NCBI GenBank assembly: GCA_024036415.1
Contig: JAMWET010007174.1
Span: forward strand, 1-64,000
Length of the DNA stretch: 64,000 nt
Direction: 5' to 3'
Origin: Prochilodus magdalenae
Taxonomy: Eukaryota > Chordata > Actinopteri > Characiformes > Prochilodontidae
Each line of letters starts with the position of its first letter. Position 1 is the stretch's first letter. A model generated the notes under the pieces. The model saw nothing but the letters and a program-made list of their open reading frames with translations, ran no database searches and was not told the DNA's origin. Below, piece by piece: positions 32,700-43,965 of the stretch. A program made the translations under genes and the position numbers.

Positions 32700-34280
32700 T
32701 CTGCTATACTGTGAAGTGTGTTCTGGTCAAGCAGAGCATATCATCAATAGCTCTGTTAACAACCAACCCAGGCCAGTTATGTCTGCATTTCATTCACTCC
32801 ATCTACAAACCAATATCAACATTCTCCGGAATACTGGCTGGACTTCGTCCCAACTTCGAGTTTTTATAAATGGCAGGCCTGGTTTACAGTGCTGGTGAAG
32901 GGAACCGTATGTCCGAAGCGTTGAGTTCCTCTAAAAGTTCCCCGACTACATGAACTGCTTATGAATGCCTGAAGCCTGAATCATATTTTGGAAGGAGATA
33001 CGGACAAGGCCATTATTTCTGCCAGGAGAAAGGCTCCTTAATTTACCCCAGCAGTCACAAACAAACAACTGCCGGGAAGCAGGGAGATCGCTCCCAGCTG
33101 GACACACTAAGCCTTGTTATCTCATCCAAACCCAACACAAAATAACGCAATCAACACGCACAACGTTCAGACTAACACCAGCAACAGCAGTCTCTTTCAT
33201 GAAGGGGTTCGTGGAGCATGCCGCACTGCTTTGCATACAAGCCCCTTCCGACCATGGCGGGCAGGCGAACTGCAGCTCCGTGGGAGCAGGGAGACAAGAA
33301 AGCACTGCATCCTCCTCCTCAGCGCACTGGGACTCGCTGCAGCACTACTGGGGATGACGACAGCAGCAACAGCACTCCTCTCTGCCTTCTACTTTCTCCA
33401 GAGTCCAGAGGCAGGGCTGGTTCTTTTGCATGAGCACTGACGTTACTCTCTGTCTCAGCTGTGCCGCTAGCCGCTACCACCAGCTTCACTCCAGTCTCCA
33501 GACTCAGCATATCTTTCCTGAGGTCAAGCAGGGCCCCAGCCGCTGTTAGGAAATGCAAATGAGTGTGCATGCACCCATGTAGGAGCGAATCAGAACTCGT
33601 GTACCCCCCAGTCTGACTCGCCCCAGGTTGACCTGGCCGCTAGCTTAAGATGTGAACTGGACGTTGGTCGTCTCCCAGCCTTCTGATGTGCCTCTCATCT
33701 ATCTATCTATCTATCTATCCATCCATCCATCCATCCATATCTATATATATATATTTGACGAGCCAGTGTCAATAAGCACGTTTAAACTGCGTTGGCCCAA
33801 AGTCCAGAGCCGCCATTGATCTTTCCTGCTGGCCTCTGATTCCTGCTGGCTCTGGTTTAAAACCTGGCCTGCAGATGTTGTCCCTTCTTGTTTATCGCCA
33901 TCACACCAGCTGCTTATGAGCTACATGGCACTGTGTTGCTCTCCACTTTCTTCACCGTGTTTCCCCTCTTTGCTGCAGCTGCCTGTTAGCTGGCTGGTGT
34001 GGTGAGCTGCACACACCATCTCATCCCCTCGGCCAGCTGAGCGTCCTTCGCATCCTAATTGATTACTGTTTAACCATAATCAGCATTATATAATGAAGAC
34101 ACTTGTGCATTCACTGAACGTCTTGGTAAATTGTGACTCTTGGTACCCTGGTTCCTGTTACTCCTACTTAAGAGGAAAATGTGGATTACTTGATTGCAAT
34201 TAAATTAATTTAGTGTACATTTGAAAAACTGTTTTTATTAAAAGTATTAAGTGTAAATGACCTTTCGTGTGTTTGTTGTT
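32700..34280 (+). other. Rest of intron 1, MS4A-like gene 2
   Basis: No exon recognised. Open frames on both strands at 33,114-33,570 lack recognisable motifs. A compound (ATCT)n(ATCC)n tract lies at 33,696-33,738. A single end of the TACAGTG-GGTGATGGGAACC family lies near 32,885. Confidence 0.45.
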
Positions 34281-34287
34281 CTTTAGG

Positions 34288-37200
34288 ATGCCACTGACTA
34301 TAGCTAAAGCCGAGGGGGTGACCGTGTTCACCATCACCTCCAACCCCAAAAGCAAGTGCCCACTGATTTGCCAGCTTCTGTCCACCCTGTGCTGCAGTCC
34401 GGTCTGCTTTGTGTCCCAGGGCTTGAAGCAGCAGCTGGGCAGGTCTCTCACTGCTCTGGGGGTAGGTCATCCACTTTTACCCTGTGCATGGATTCATGTT
34501 TGTTTGTTTGCTTCTTCGTTACGGGATCATTTACCATAGCGCGACATTAGTGAGAATACTGAGATATTGAATTGTCATTATATGTACTGCGCGCCATACC
34601 GTGCAGATAGTACCATATATACATACAGGGTTTGGACAATGAAACTGAAACACCTGTCATTTTAGTGTGGGAGGTCTCATGGCTAAATTGGACCAGCCTG
34701 GTGGCCAATCTTCATTAATTGCACATTGCACCAGTAAGAGCAGAGTGTGAAGGTTCAGTTAGCAGGTAAGAGCACAGTTCTGCTCAAAATACTGCAATGC
34801 ACACAGCATTATGGGTGACATACCAGAGTTCAAAAGAGGACAAACTGCTGGTGCACGTCTTGCTGGCGCATCTGTGACCAAGACAGCAAGTCTTTGTGAT
34901 GTATCAAGAGCCACGGTATCCAGGGTAATGTCAGCATACCACCAAGAAGGACGAACCACATCCAACAGGATTAACTGTGGAAACAAGAGGAAGCTGTCTG
35001 AAAGGGATGTTCGGGTGCTAACCCGGATTGTATCCAAAAAACATAAAACCACGACTGCCTAAACGACGCTGTACTGGCCGCAAAAGGAGGCCCTACACCA
35101 TACTAATAAATGATTGTGGTCTAAAACCAGGTGTTTCAGTTTCATTGTCCAACCCCTGTATATATCAGCATTATATGTATTGCCTGCCATACCGGTCATG
35201 CAGATAGTACCATAGCATACTGTTAGGGGCAGTGGACAAGGTACGAGCCATATACATATGTATGTATAGAACATTCTGATTCTGATAAAAGCAGTGGTGA
35301 TTGCTGAGTGTGTGCTTGTTTTTGGTTTAACAGTCAAACTTTTAATAAAGTTATTATATCACATTTCTACAAACATACATATTTATGATTAATAGCAGAA
35401 GGTATAAACCTACTTTACTTGTAATGTATTTAGGCCCTTTCTTTTAGTCAGTTCATCAGGAAATTCACACACAGTGTAAAGGGTAACAGGTCCTTTCGAA
35501 TTTAGCCGAAGACCTAGGAAATGAAAACTGATGTAATGTAATGTCTGAGTGGAAACGGTGCACTAATGTACTCTTCTCTTTCCACAGACTCTCCAGATTC
35601 TGGTTGGATTACTGAATATTGGCGTTGGGGCTGTCTTAAGAAGCATACTTTACTACTACTCTGCACTGTACGATGGCTGTTTTTGGTTGGGAGCACTGGT
35701 AAGAACTTTTAGATGATGTCATTAACCCTTTAACCTGCAGCCTTTTTTACTAAATCGTTTGGGGGTATTACGTGTGAGCATCAGAGCATTCACTGGTCGT
35801 ATGTTTTCTGAGCTTTAGCACAAACCTGAAGAAGGTTACTGATATGAAACCTTGTGTACAATAAACCAGTGTGTATATGCAGTAAATATGATCATTCTGA
35901 TTAAAACAAGCTGCATTACTATGTGGTTCCAACAAGTTTGGTGAAGGCATGCTTTTGTTTTTTTTCTTTATTTACCAGTTCATTGCATCTGGCATCGTGT
36001 GCATCCTCTCGGAGAAGTTTCCCAGCCCATGCCTGGTGAGTTGTGACAATTTTGCAGAGGTGTGGACTCTGCAAAACCCATGAATTCGACTTGAGGCTTG
36101 ACCTTGACAGAATCAAGAAAGGCTTGCAACTCGACAATGACTTTGACATCGATGACTTGGACTTTGACTTGAGCCTCACAACTCCGAAAGCCTCAAGACC
36201 CAAAGTAGAAACATGGATGGGGCACCTGACTGCAGACGGAACTCTATACAATCTGTTACATTTCATGTGAACGGATTAATTTCCGAGTTAGACTTGAGCT
36301 GATTGACGATAGGTTGCTTCTATCCTACACTTGTTCTTAGCCAAAAAGCCGAGAAGTGATCCATCTATCCCGAGAGTCAATTTATTTGGGATCTTGGTTA
36401 TCTTTTAAGTTTCCTTCTATTCAATGTTATCCAGTGTCCTGAATCAGAACATAACAGCGCCAGGTAGAATCCCCAACCCCTCCTGCCCAACATCCACTTG
36501 TTGCCATGCTCATTAGATAGTATCCTAATGCAGGCAGGGAGATGATGACGCCCCTAGTCTAAACAGAGCAGAGCTCTCTATTTAAAGTAGTTGAATGACT
36601 CCTATAGTTAAAACGTTTACCACATGGATGGCTTTTGTTTTTTGTTTTTTTTGCTAAACAGAAAAAACAGATAAAAACTCACTTACCGTATTACGAAACA
36701 CTATCAATCAATCAATGTTTATTTATATAGCGCTTTTTACAACCAATGTTGTCTCAAAGCAGCTTCACAAAAAATCAATTTGTCATACAAAGAAAAGAAC
36801 CACAAGGTTAATGTACAGACATGTGAGGGTGGAAACGGGTCCGAGCCCCCCTTGGGTAAGGAAGAAACCTCGAGAGGGACCAGGCTCAAGGGCGGAACCC
36901 AACCTCCTCAGGTCAACCCGGATGAGAAGAGAGAGACAGATAGAATTAACATAGAGGAACATCTAATAGATCCAGTCTGATTAGATCCAGGAGGCAGTAA
37001 CTGTGAGTTGGAGTCGACCATAAGCATGGCCAGTCGTTGGTCAGTGTAAGGTTGTGGTCATGCCGGGTGATGAAACAGGACAGGAGACACACAGTGGCGC
37101 TGATGCTCAGGTGCCTCTATCCACTCTGGGGGTTCTGATGTGATCACGTCAATCCAGTGCTTAACACAGAAGAAGAAAGAAAGAGAGAAAGAAGGATAGA

Positions 37201-38709
37201 GATAGAGACAGTAAGAGAGAAAGAGATGGAGACAGACACTGATTAGGAGGATTAAGGATTTAGAGGTAGGTATTGTAATTTGTAGGATTGAGTGTGTGTA
37301 GTCCTGAGAGTCCTGTAGAGGATTCCTCAGCGCTGGTAGCCCCTCAGTGTGATCCGTCAGACGGGAGGGGTAGGAAAACCGCTAAACACCACCTCTCTTC
37401 TCCTTTCTTAAAGGCACAGCATAAATCTGACTGTTACATTTCCCCCCTGTAAAGACGAAGGCTGTCCCCAGCCGTACAAACTGGAAAACAGACATAAACT
37501 TATCAGACCGCCGTACATGGTTAAGCTGAAAAGCTGTCAGACGCAGGATATGCTAACAGTAAAATTCACTAAGTACTGGCAAACATATCAGTACAAGCAG
37601 AAAAACATGCTCTACGGGAGGTTTCTGCCCTCCCCGAGCTCGCCCCCTAGGACACCTGCGTTACGTTTTGACAGGTGTATCGCAAATTCCCCACCTGCCA
37701 CTGTACCTGGAGCGGGTCGCTCTGTCCCTCACCGCAGGGAGAGAAGGCACGGAGGTGCTCGCCCGCGGCCCAGGGGTAAGCAGCGAAGTAGGGGCAGGAG
37801 GGCGCTGTAAAGCTTGAAGCCAAAGCTCATTAGCCACATGCGCCCCCTGACCCTTCCAAGCCAAACCTGAGGTGGTCGCGGCGCACCACTGACGGGCCAG
37901 GGGGCGTTGCGCCGCCTGCGTTCGAGGAGTGGGGAAATACATCTTCCTATCCCACTCCTGCAAGGCTGGCGACGAGCACCTTTCCACATCCACCGGAAAA
38001 CCCCACACCACAAGCAAAACACAAGCTGGTATAATAAAATTACCAACGACTTCCCCCGCTGGAGGTGCTCTTCCTCACCCCTGATGTGCAGCAGGAGAGG
38101 TCCGAAAAAGGGGAGAGCATGATATTGGGTGGTGGCTTTCAAAGCTTTCAAACCTAGAGAATCAAACCTTTCCTGGTGCTTCTGTCGGTTCCGCATGGTG
38201 TCCATTCCCCACTTTGCAGTTCTGATGGCTGAGGAAGAGAGAGTTCGGGCCCGTGCTGCAGCTTTTGAGTACGTAACTGGAACAAACGTTAAATGCCCTA
38301 CAATTAAAATTCTACTTTTAAATGAAAGAGTTATGTGTAATATGTACCTGTGTTCTGTAACACACATCATTCGCCATGTAGGGAACAGCATTAGGCATAT
38401 GTGTGATGACACATACGATATGTTTATGACACATTATACAGTTCTGAGCACTGTAAGTGCATAAAGCTGATTAAAGAAAACTGCTTTTGTTTGTTTTTTT
38501 TTGTTTAAACTGAACATAATTAGCTCTGTTTAATTAAATTTTTCAAATGCAGTTTGTAAAACGTTGAATAAAATCTTTATAGCTGTAGGCTTGTTATTAT
38601 GAATATGGTATATGAGTATGTGGTACTACAGGTTGTATTTTTTCTGTTCCAGCTGACCTAAGAAATGATGCATATTGTCTATCGTGAACACCCTTGTGAT
38701 ATGGAACAC

Positions 38710-38791
<82 letters not shown>

Positions 38792-41610
38792 GTGAACATC
38801 TGTGAACAAAATCTGTGATTTTTCTCTTTTACAGCTTGGCTTTACGACCCTGGTGAATCTGGTCAGCGCTGGACTCGCTATAACTGCCGTCGTATTGTAC
38901 TCAGTGGAAATAGTAAACCTGAAATATTATTACAACTGTGATCGAGAATATGACTACAGTTATTACAGAAATACACCGTCTCCTTTGAAAGAAGCCGAGG
39001 TGAAGAAATGTGAGCACTATGCGCAAATCTCAAAGGTAATTCTGATTTGCAACTGCAGCACATAAACACCTCTGGTGAATCCTTCACAGCATTACTTTCA
39101 CTGTTGTCTTTTTTCGATCATAAGCTACAGAGAACATTCCCACGAATATCCCCATCTAACACTGAATCTCTCAAAGCAGGATGTACATAAAATGTCATTA
39201 AGGTGGCTTGTAAAAGCCAACTTACTGTTCTTCATAATCTTCTTCTTCTTATTATTTTTATTCTATACTGAAATTTTGAAGAATCGTAGGTCCTATACCC
39301 GAATAGTGTGCTTGTGCTTTTCTAAGAATTTCGACGTACGGTTTTCGTACGGTAGCTTTTTTTTTTCGGACGATTTTTTTCCCATAGCAAATAAATGGCG
39401 GAATGTTGAGCGAATTCAAATCTTAACTGCCACAAGTGATGTCATAATGGGCCTTTCACACAAAGACACACAGCAGTGTCAGCTAAAACAATGGAGTTAA
39501 GGTGGAACAGTGAATTTAAGGTAGTATTGCATTTAAGGTGGTATGAGGGAATTTAAGGTGGTATGATTAAATTAAAGGTGTCAGTGAATTTAATGTAGTA
39601 GGGAAATTAAGAGAGTAGAAGTGACTTTAAAGTTAATTTAAGGTAGTTCAACTTTTAAACGGTTTAACGTAATAATCAGCCTTTTACAAGCCAACTTAAC
39701 GTTCGTTTACGAACTTTCCCTTTCTAGTTTATTTATGTATGTATGTATTTATGTCCCTGCAACTCCTTATATTGTAGCAATATGACCAGCATTACTAATG
39801 ATGTTTAAAGCCTTAACCTTGTGTTGTCTAACGGGTCTATTTTCTCCACCCAGATGATTTGGACCGGGCTGAACATCATGATGATTGTGGTGGCTGTCCT
39901 TCAACTTTGCGTCACCATCAGCGCCTGTGTCCTGGTTCTGAAGGCTCTGTGCAAAAAGAAGAAGGGAGATGAAATGGTACGACAGTCTTTAATGAAAGCT
40001 CCCTTTACCCCATATGCCACTAATGTAGTGAACGAGAAGTGGAACCGATTCTGAGGGTTTAGCATCATCCAAATTGGATCCCTAAATGATCCCAAACTTG
40101 CCAAAAGCCGATGTTAACTCGATTAGCTTTTCCCTTTCCTTTGCTTTCACTGTGTATTGTTGCCGAAAATGGGCGGGGCTTTTTCCACATCCCCTCATAT
40201 GGGAACGAAAGACAAAGTCGACTCTACAGTGACTCTCTATTGCCCGTTGAGGTGCTAAGTGGTATTACGAGAAAGCAAGGGGTCAGCTAACTGGTTAGCA
40301 TGCTAACTTGGCATGCTGTCGAAGTTATTTTTTCACATTGTGTTAATAATCTTAGTCATTTGGTATGTATTATTTTGGAACATTATTAAGCTTAAAACCG
40401 TACCTACTGATTTCATCATCTTACATATGGCTCATTTAACCTTCCGCCTCACTTTGCTGGGGGTGAAATAAACATGTGTCCTTATCCAGACAACTTTGCT
40501 ACAGCTCCAGCTGCTTGATTATTAGCCCAACACTGAATAAGCGCATAAGTTTGATTTATAAAGATCAAAACCCTTTCAACCTAAATCAAAACCGACCGGG
40601 AACAGGATAGCAAACAGGGGAAGACAGAAGAGACTGCTTGGTATACTACATAGTGGCAATACCTCACAACACGCCGAGTGAAACAAAGGGGTATAAGTAC
40701 AAGCTGGCAAATGACATACAGGTGAAGTGAATCAGTACATGGGAGAAGATGAACAGGAGAACCGCTCCTGATAGGCTTCTGGTGGACATGTGTTTGTGAT
40801 GTCATGAGGTGGTGGATTGTGGGGATTGTAGTTTTGGGAGAAACCAGAAGCGGGACAACGTCCCAATGTTGAGTTAAAGTATGTGTGTTAAAGCAGGACA
40901 GGCACTATAGCGTACAGGGCCATAGGCCTCCGGGAGCAGGGTTAAGAAACTATGCTCTAATCTTCTCTATGCTGATGAAGCAAAGTTGTGGCCACTGAAG
41001 CTTGTTCTAGAGGTGCCCATATTTCGATAAAATCATGTTTGATCTTTTTAAAACTTGAGACTGGGATACTTAATTGGTGCAGTCGTGGGCTGGAGGTTAG
41101 GGAACCAGCCTTGTGACCGGAGGGTCGCTGGTTTGATTCCCTGAACTGACAGTAACGACTGAGGTGCCCTTGAGCAAGGCACCTAACTCCCAACTGCTCC
41201 CCGGGCGCCGTGGATAGGGCTGCCCACTGCTCCGGGTAAGTGTGCTCACTGCCCCCTAGTGTGTGTGTTCACTAGTGAGTGTGTTTGTGGGTGTTTCACT
41301 TCACAGAGGGGTTAAATGCGATGACTAAATTTCCCCACTGTGGGATCAACAAGGGATTAAATCTTAATTAGTCACAAAACCCATTTTATCAACCAGTTTA
41401 TCCATCTTCATTAAAATCTTCACATTTCTGGAGATCACTGTAAGTTGGATAGTTAGTTGGACCATTGCCGGGAGTTGCTGATCTGTATTTTTGTTTTTTT
41501 TTTGTAGTTGGCCAGTTTAAGCATGATTTGTTGTTGTTGTCTTGTTTTTACAGGATCCTGAGCTTCACAAGCCCCTTGTGGAGGAAGTCCTTTCCAGCCC
41601 TGCATGCTAG
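34288..41610 (+). CDS. MS4A-like four-span membrane protein, gene 2
   Basis: Predicted coding exons: 34,288-34,461, 35,588-35,698, 35,979-36,035, 38,835-39,035, 39,854-39,976, 41,554-41,610; total 723 nt, 240 aa. Every junction is GT/AG and phase 0. The start ATG follows the acceptor (TTTAG|G) as in gene 1. Layout: cytoplasmic N-terminus (1-58, with SKCPLICQLLSTLCCSPVC and ending in TALG); TM1 from TLQILVGLLNIGVGAVL (59 on); TM2 through FIASGIVCILSEKF (96-109); TM3 LVNLVSAGLAITAVVLYS (about 120-137); an extracellular loop of about 45 residues, Tyr-rich, with two cysteines (about 149 and 173) placed to form a disulphide as in other MS4A proteins; TM4 in exon 6 (IMMIVVAVLQLCVTISACVL); tail [15 protein letters not shown], nearly the same as gene 1. 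Reading on past 39,976 gives a frame to 40,054, which would be intron retention. Predicted membrane adaptor or receptor-associated protein; ligand unknown. Confidence 0.88.
34626..35158 (+). mobile_element. 533-bp Tc1-derived MITE, copy 1
   Basis: Flanked by TA on both sides. Ends are CAGGGTTTGGACAATGAAAC and its near complement TTTCATTGTCCAACCCCTG. The plus strand at 34,811-35,062 encodes the N-terminal helix-turn-helix part of a Tc1 transposase (FKRGQTAGARLAGASVTKTA, RKLSERDVRVLTRIV); the catalytic domain is deleted. It lies in intron 2 of MS4A-like gene 2. Confidence 0.85.
36050..36230. repeat. GACTT-rich degenerate repeat
   Basis: Irregular short repeats of GACTTG/GACTTT words (CTTGACAATGACTTTGACAT-type) in intron 4 of MS4A-like gene 2. 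Such GACTTGAGT-type tracts are dispersed in fish genomes. The open frame across it is not considered coding. Confidence 0.4.
36324..36360 (-). pseudogene. U2 snRNA 5'-end fragment
   Basis: Read on the minus strand from 36,360, the sequence ATCACTTCTCGGCTTTTTGG then CTAAGAACAAGTGTAG matches the first about 37 nt of vertebrate U2 snRNA with about three substitutions, including the branch-point-pairing neighbourhood start. The match ends there; the Sm site and stem-loops III-IV are absent. It is a truncated pseudogene in intron 4 of MS4A-like gene 2. Confidence 0.72.
36705..37440. mobile_element. Dispersed fish repeat (TTTATATAGCGCTTTTTACA family)
   Basis: The start CAATGTTTATTTATATAGCG, then CTCAAAGCAGCTTCACA and GGAAGAAACCTCGAGAGG, is a pattern I know from many teleost intergenic regions and UTRs. 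The copy continues to about 37,100-37,440 as purine-rich DNA. No coding signature; the right boundary is uncertain. Confidence 0.5.
37441..38700. other. GC-richer part of intron 4, MS4A-like gene 2
   Basis: The stretch 37,610-38,160 is clearly GC-richer than its neighbours and is open for up to 227 codons on the minus strand (38,412-37,729), but the product is Arg/Pro/Cys-rich with no motif I can name. It may be part of an unidentified retroelement. 38,160-38,700 is ordinary AT-rich DNA. Confidence 0.35.
38712..38788. repeat. (TA)n microsatellite
   Basis: About 77 bp of perfect alternating TA, ending 46 bp before exon 5 of MS4A-like gene 2. Length variation here would sit very near the branch-point region of that exon. 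Confidence 0.97.
39290..39720. mobile_element. Dispersed repeat with TTTAAGGTGG motif, copy 1
   Basis: Contains the imperfect palindrome GTACGGTTTTCGTAC, then TTTTTTTCCCATAG, ATGGCGGAATGTTGAGCG, a run of AATTTAAGGTGGTA words, and an end with CCTTTTACAAGCCAACTTAA and GAACTTTCCCTTTCTAG. The same order in reverse complement occurs at 58,605-59,090. It lies in intron 5 of MS4A-like gene 2. No transposase or terminal inverted repeat was found. Confidence 0.65.
40575..40865 (-). mobile_element. Purine-rich LTR-like repeat in intron 6 of MS4A gene 2
   Basis: The right part shares with 7,900-8,040 the order CAGGTGAA, AATCA, GACATGTG or TGCATGTG, GTGATGTCATGAG or TGACATCATCGG, and a GGGATTGTAG or GGAACTGGAG ending. 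This supports common origin. Boundaries and class remain approximate. Confidence 0.4.
41070..41372 (+). mobile_element. tRNA-derived SINE with LINE-like tail
   Basis: The 5' part has an A-box-like TGGTGCAGTCGTGGGCTGG and a B-box-like GGTTTGATTCCC about 35 bp later. A body with CCTTGAGCAAGGCACCTAAC and TGCCCACTGCTCCGGGTAAG follows, then AAATTTCCCCACTGTGGGAT as tail. The tail word also occurs, complemented, at 47,765-47,790 as a LINE 3' end. It is in intron 6 of MS4A-like gene 2, about 180 bp upstream of the last exon. Confidence 0.75.
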
Positions 41611-41959
41611 AAACACTGTCCACACAATTAACCTCTATCTGTAGCACTGTCCCGCAGTGTCTCGCATCATATTTGTGAGGTCTTGTGTATTTTCGGGGGC
41701 AGGTTTCTCAGTATAACCATTATCACCTTTATAGACTCTACTATGGGCTGACTTTCACATGAGCTACTTTTTTAGCTTGTAAACTTTATTATATATTCTT
41801 ACTGAAATGATTGTGATTGCAAGAGAATCAGGGTCTATTAAAATTCCTGTGGGTGAGTAATCTTAGACAGATGTGGTTTCAGGGAACAGGGAACAAAAAA
41901 TGTGTTTCATAGCTTAAACCAATAGAAGAAGCTGCCTCGAAGCCTGAATTCTTTGGGTT

Positions 41960-41965
41960 AATAAA
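41960..41965 (+). promoter_or_regulatory. Poly(A) signal of MS4A-like gene 2
   Basis: AATAAA lies 350 bp past the stop codon and is followed by GT-rich DNA (TGCCTGTCATGTGTCCGTGG). Confidence 0.6.
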
Positions 41966-42309
41966 GCTAAGGTTTTACATCATACCGTGCCTGTCATGTG
42001 TCCGTGGTTGGTGGGTGTCATAATTAGATTTTACATGGGCGTTTTCCAACTTGTCTATCGCTTTCAGTTATGAAGGCTGTTTTTTTTTTGTTACTGTGCC
42101 TTTATAAATAATATCTATGTAAAGGACCTCTCTTCTGATTGGCTGCCCTGTAGCATGCACTGTTCCTAAAGAAGGATGCACTGAAACAGTTCTTATTACA
42201 TCATCATAAACGGGCTAAATAAGACAAGATTGTAAATGGTGTTTGTTACGTGTCATAAACAATAAATGCAAATTATGTCTTTATGGATATTTCATATGTA
42301 TATATACAC

Positions 42310-42319
42310 TACGCACACA

Positions 42320-42378
<59 letters not shown>

Positions 42379-42826
42379 ACATACACCCACACACACACAG
42401 ACACAGACACACACACACACACACACACACACACCCACATACACCCAAACACACACACACACACACACACCCAAATACACACACACAAACACACACACAC
42501 CCAAATACACACACACAAACACACACACGTACATATACACACACACAAACACACACACAAACACACACACATACACACACACACACACACACATACACAC
42601 ACACACACACCCAAACACACACACGTACATATACACACACACACACACACATACATATACACACACCCAAACACACACACACAAACACACACACGTACAT
42701 ATACACATACACACACACACACAAACACACACACACACCCAAATACACACACACAAACACACACACACACCCAAATACACACACCCAAACACATACACAC
42801 ACACACACCCAAATACACACACACAA
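42310..42826. repeat. Compound (CA)n block, about 515 bp
   Basis: Alternating CA with CCAAA, GTACATA and AGACA interruptions that themselves repeat (CACACCCAAATACACACAC recurs several times). It is open in all frames on both strands, which explains the many Thr/His and Val/Cys frames. Confidence 0.97.
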
Positions 42827-42865
42827 TTACTGTATATGTGTAGATATTTATTTATACATTAAGTA

Positions 42866-43965
42866 GCAATTTATTACCCTGTTCTTTAATGGCCAGGACC
42901 CCCACAGGACCACCACAGAGTAGGTATAATGTGGGTGGTGGATCATTCTCAGCACTGCAGTGACACTGACATGGGTGTGGGGTATTAATGTGTGTTGTGC
43001 TGATGTGAGTGGATCAGACACAGCAGTGCTGCTGGACTGAGAATCGTCCAACAATCAAAACTACCCAGCCAATCCTGTGGGCAGTGTCATGTGACCACTA
43101 ATGAAGGACTAGAGGATGACCAACACTGCACTGTGCAGCAGCAGATGAGCTATCGTCTCTGACTGTACATCTACAAGGTGGACCAGCGAGGTAGGAGTGT
43201 CTAATAGAGTGGACGGTGAGTGGACACAGTGTTTAAAAACTCCAGCAGCACTGCTGGACATATCCACTCTGTGGGGGTCCTGACTATTGAAGAACAGGGT
43301 AATACAGTATACAGAGAAACAGATGGACTACAGTCTGTACCTGTAGCACTACAGAGTGCTCCTGTATGGTCAGTGAAGCTGATCAAATGGACAGTGGATG
43401 TACAGGGGTTGGACAATGAAGCTGAAACACCTGGTTTTAGACCACAATCATTTATTAGTATGGTGTAGGGCCTCCTTTTGCAGCCAATACAGCGTCAGTT
43501 GGTCTTGGGAATGACATATACTGCGTCCTGCACAGTGGTCAGAGGGATGTTAAGCCATTCTTCTTGCAGGATAGTGGCCAGGTCACTACGTGATGCTGGT
43601 GGAGGTTCGTCCTTCTTGGTGGTATGCTGACATTACCCTGGATACCGTGGCTCTTGATACATCACAAAGACTTGCTGTCTTGGTCACAGATGCGCCAGCA
43701 AGACGTGCACCAACAGTCTGTCCTCTTTTGAACTCTGGTATGTCACCCATAATGCTGTGTGCATTGCAGTATTTTGAGCAGAACTGTGCTCTTACCTGCT
43801 AACTGAACCTTCACACTCTGCTCTTACTGGTGCAATGTGCAGTTAATGAAGATTGGCCACCAGGCTGGTCCAATTTAGCCATGAGACCTCCCACGCTAAA
43901 ATGACAGGTGTTTCAGTTTCATTGTCCAACCCCTGTAGATACAAGGAGGTAGTTATGGCTGTGTG
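42866..43965. mobile_element. Palindromic repeat copy split by a MITE
   Basis: Left arm (GACCACCACAGAGTAGG, GTGGATCATTCTCAGCACTG), central part and right arm of the foldback family seen at 31,869-32,695, here in the opposite orientation. The element is split by the 533-bp MITE at 43,403-43,935, and the right end resumes as GATACAAGGAGGTAGTTATG at 43,938. The left terminus is missing next to the CA block. Confidence 0.7.
43403..43935 (-). mobile_element. 533-bp Tc1-derived MITE, copy 2
   Basis: Ends CAGGGGTTGGACAATGAA and TTCATTGTCCAACCCCTG between TA dinucleotides; exactly 533 bp, as in the other two copies. The transposase N-terminal remnant is on the minus strand; the plus-strand 70-codon frame at 43,590-43,802 is its antisense shadow. 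Confidence 0.88.

Noticed and set aside
37729..38412. 227-codon minus-strand frame in a GC-rich patch
   Set aside because: Arg/Pro/Cys-rich with no domain, overlaps open frames on the other strand, and lies in an intron; openness is explained by base composition.
39854..40054. Frame ending at 40,054 as the true C-terminus of MS4A gene 2
   Set aside because: A donor at 39,977 and the last exon at 41,554 give the tail DPELHKPL shared with gene 1; the read-through would be a retained intron.
42243..42866. Thr/His-rich and Val/Cys-rich frames of 170-207 codons
   Set aside because: Translations of (CA)n and (TG)n in several frames; no start context, splice site or unique sequence.
42866..43402. 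Apparent inversion of the central part of the palindromic repeat relative to 31,869-32,695
   Set aside because: The arms are inverted repeats, so insertion of the whole element in the opposite orientation gives the same picture; no internal flip is needed.
43590..43802. Plus-strand 70-codon frame, identical in kind at 54,208-54,420
   Set aside because: Antisense of the Tc1 helix-turn-helix remnant in the 533-bp MITE.
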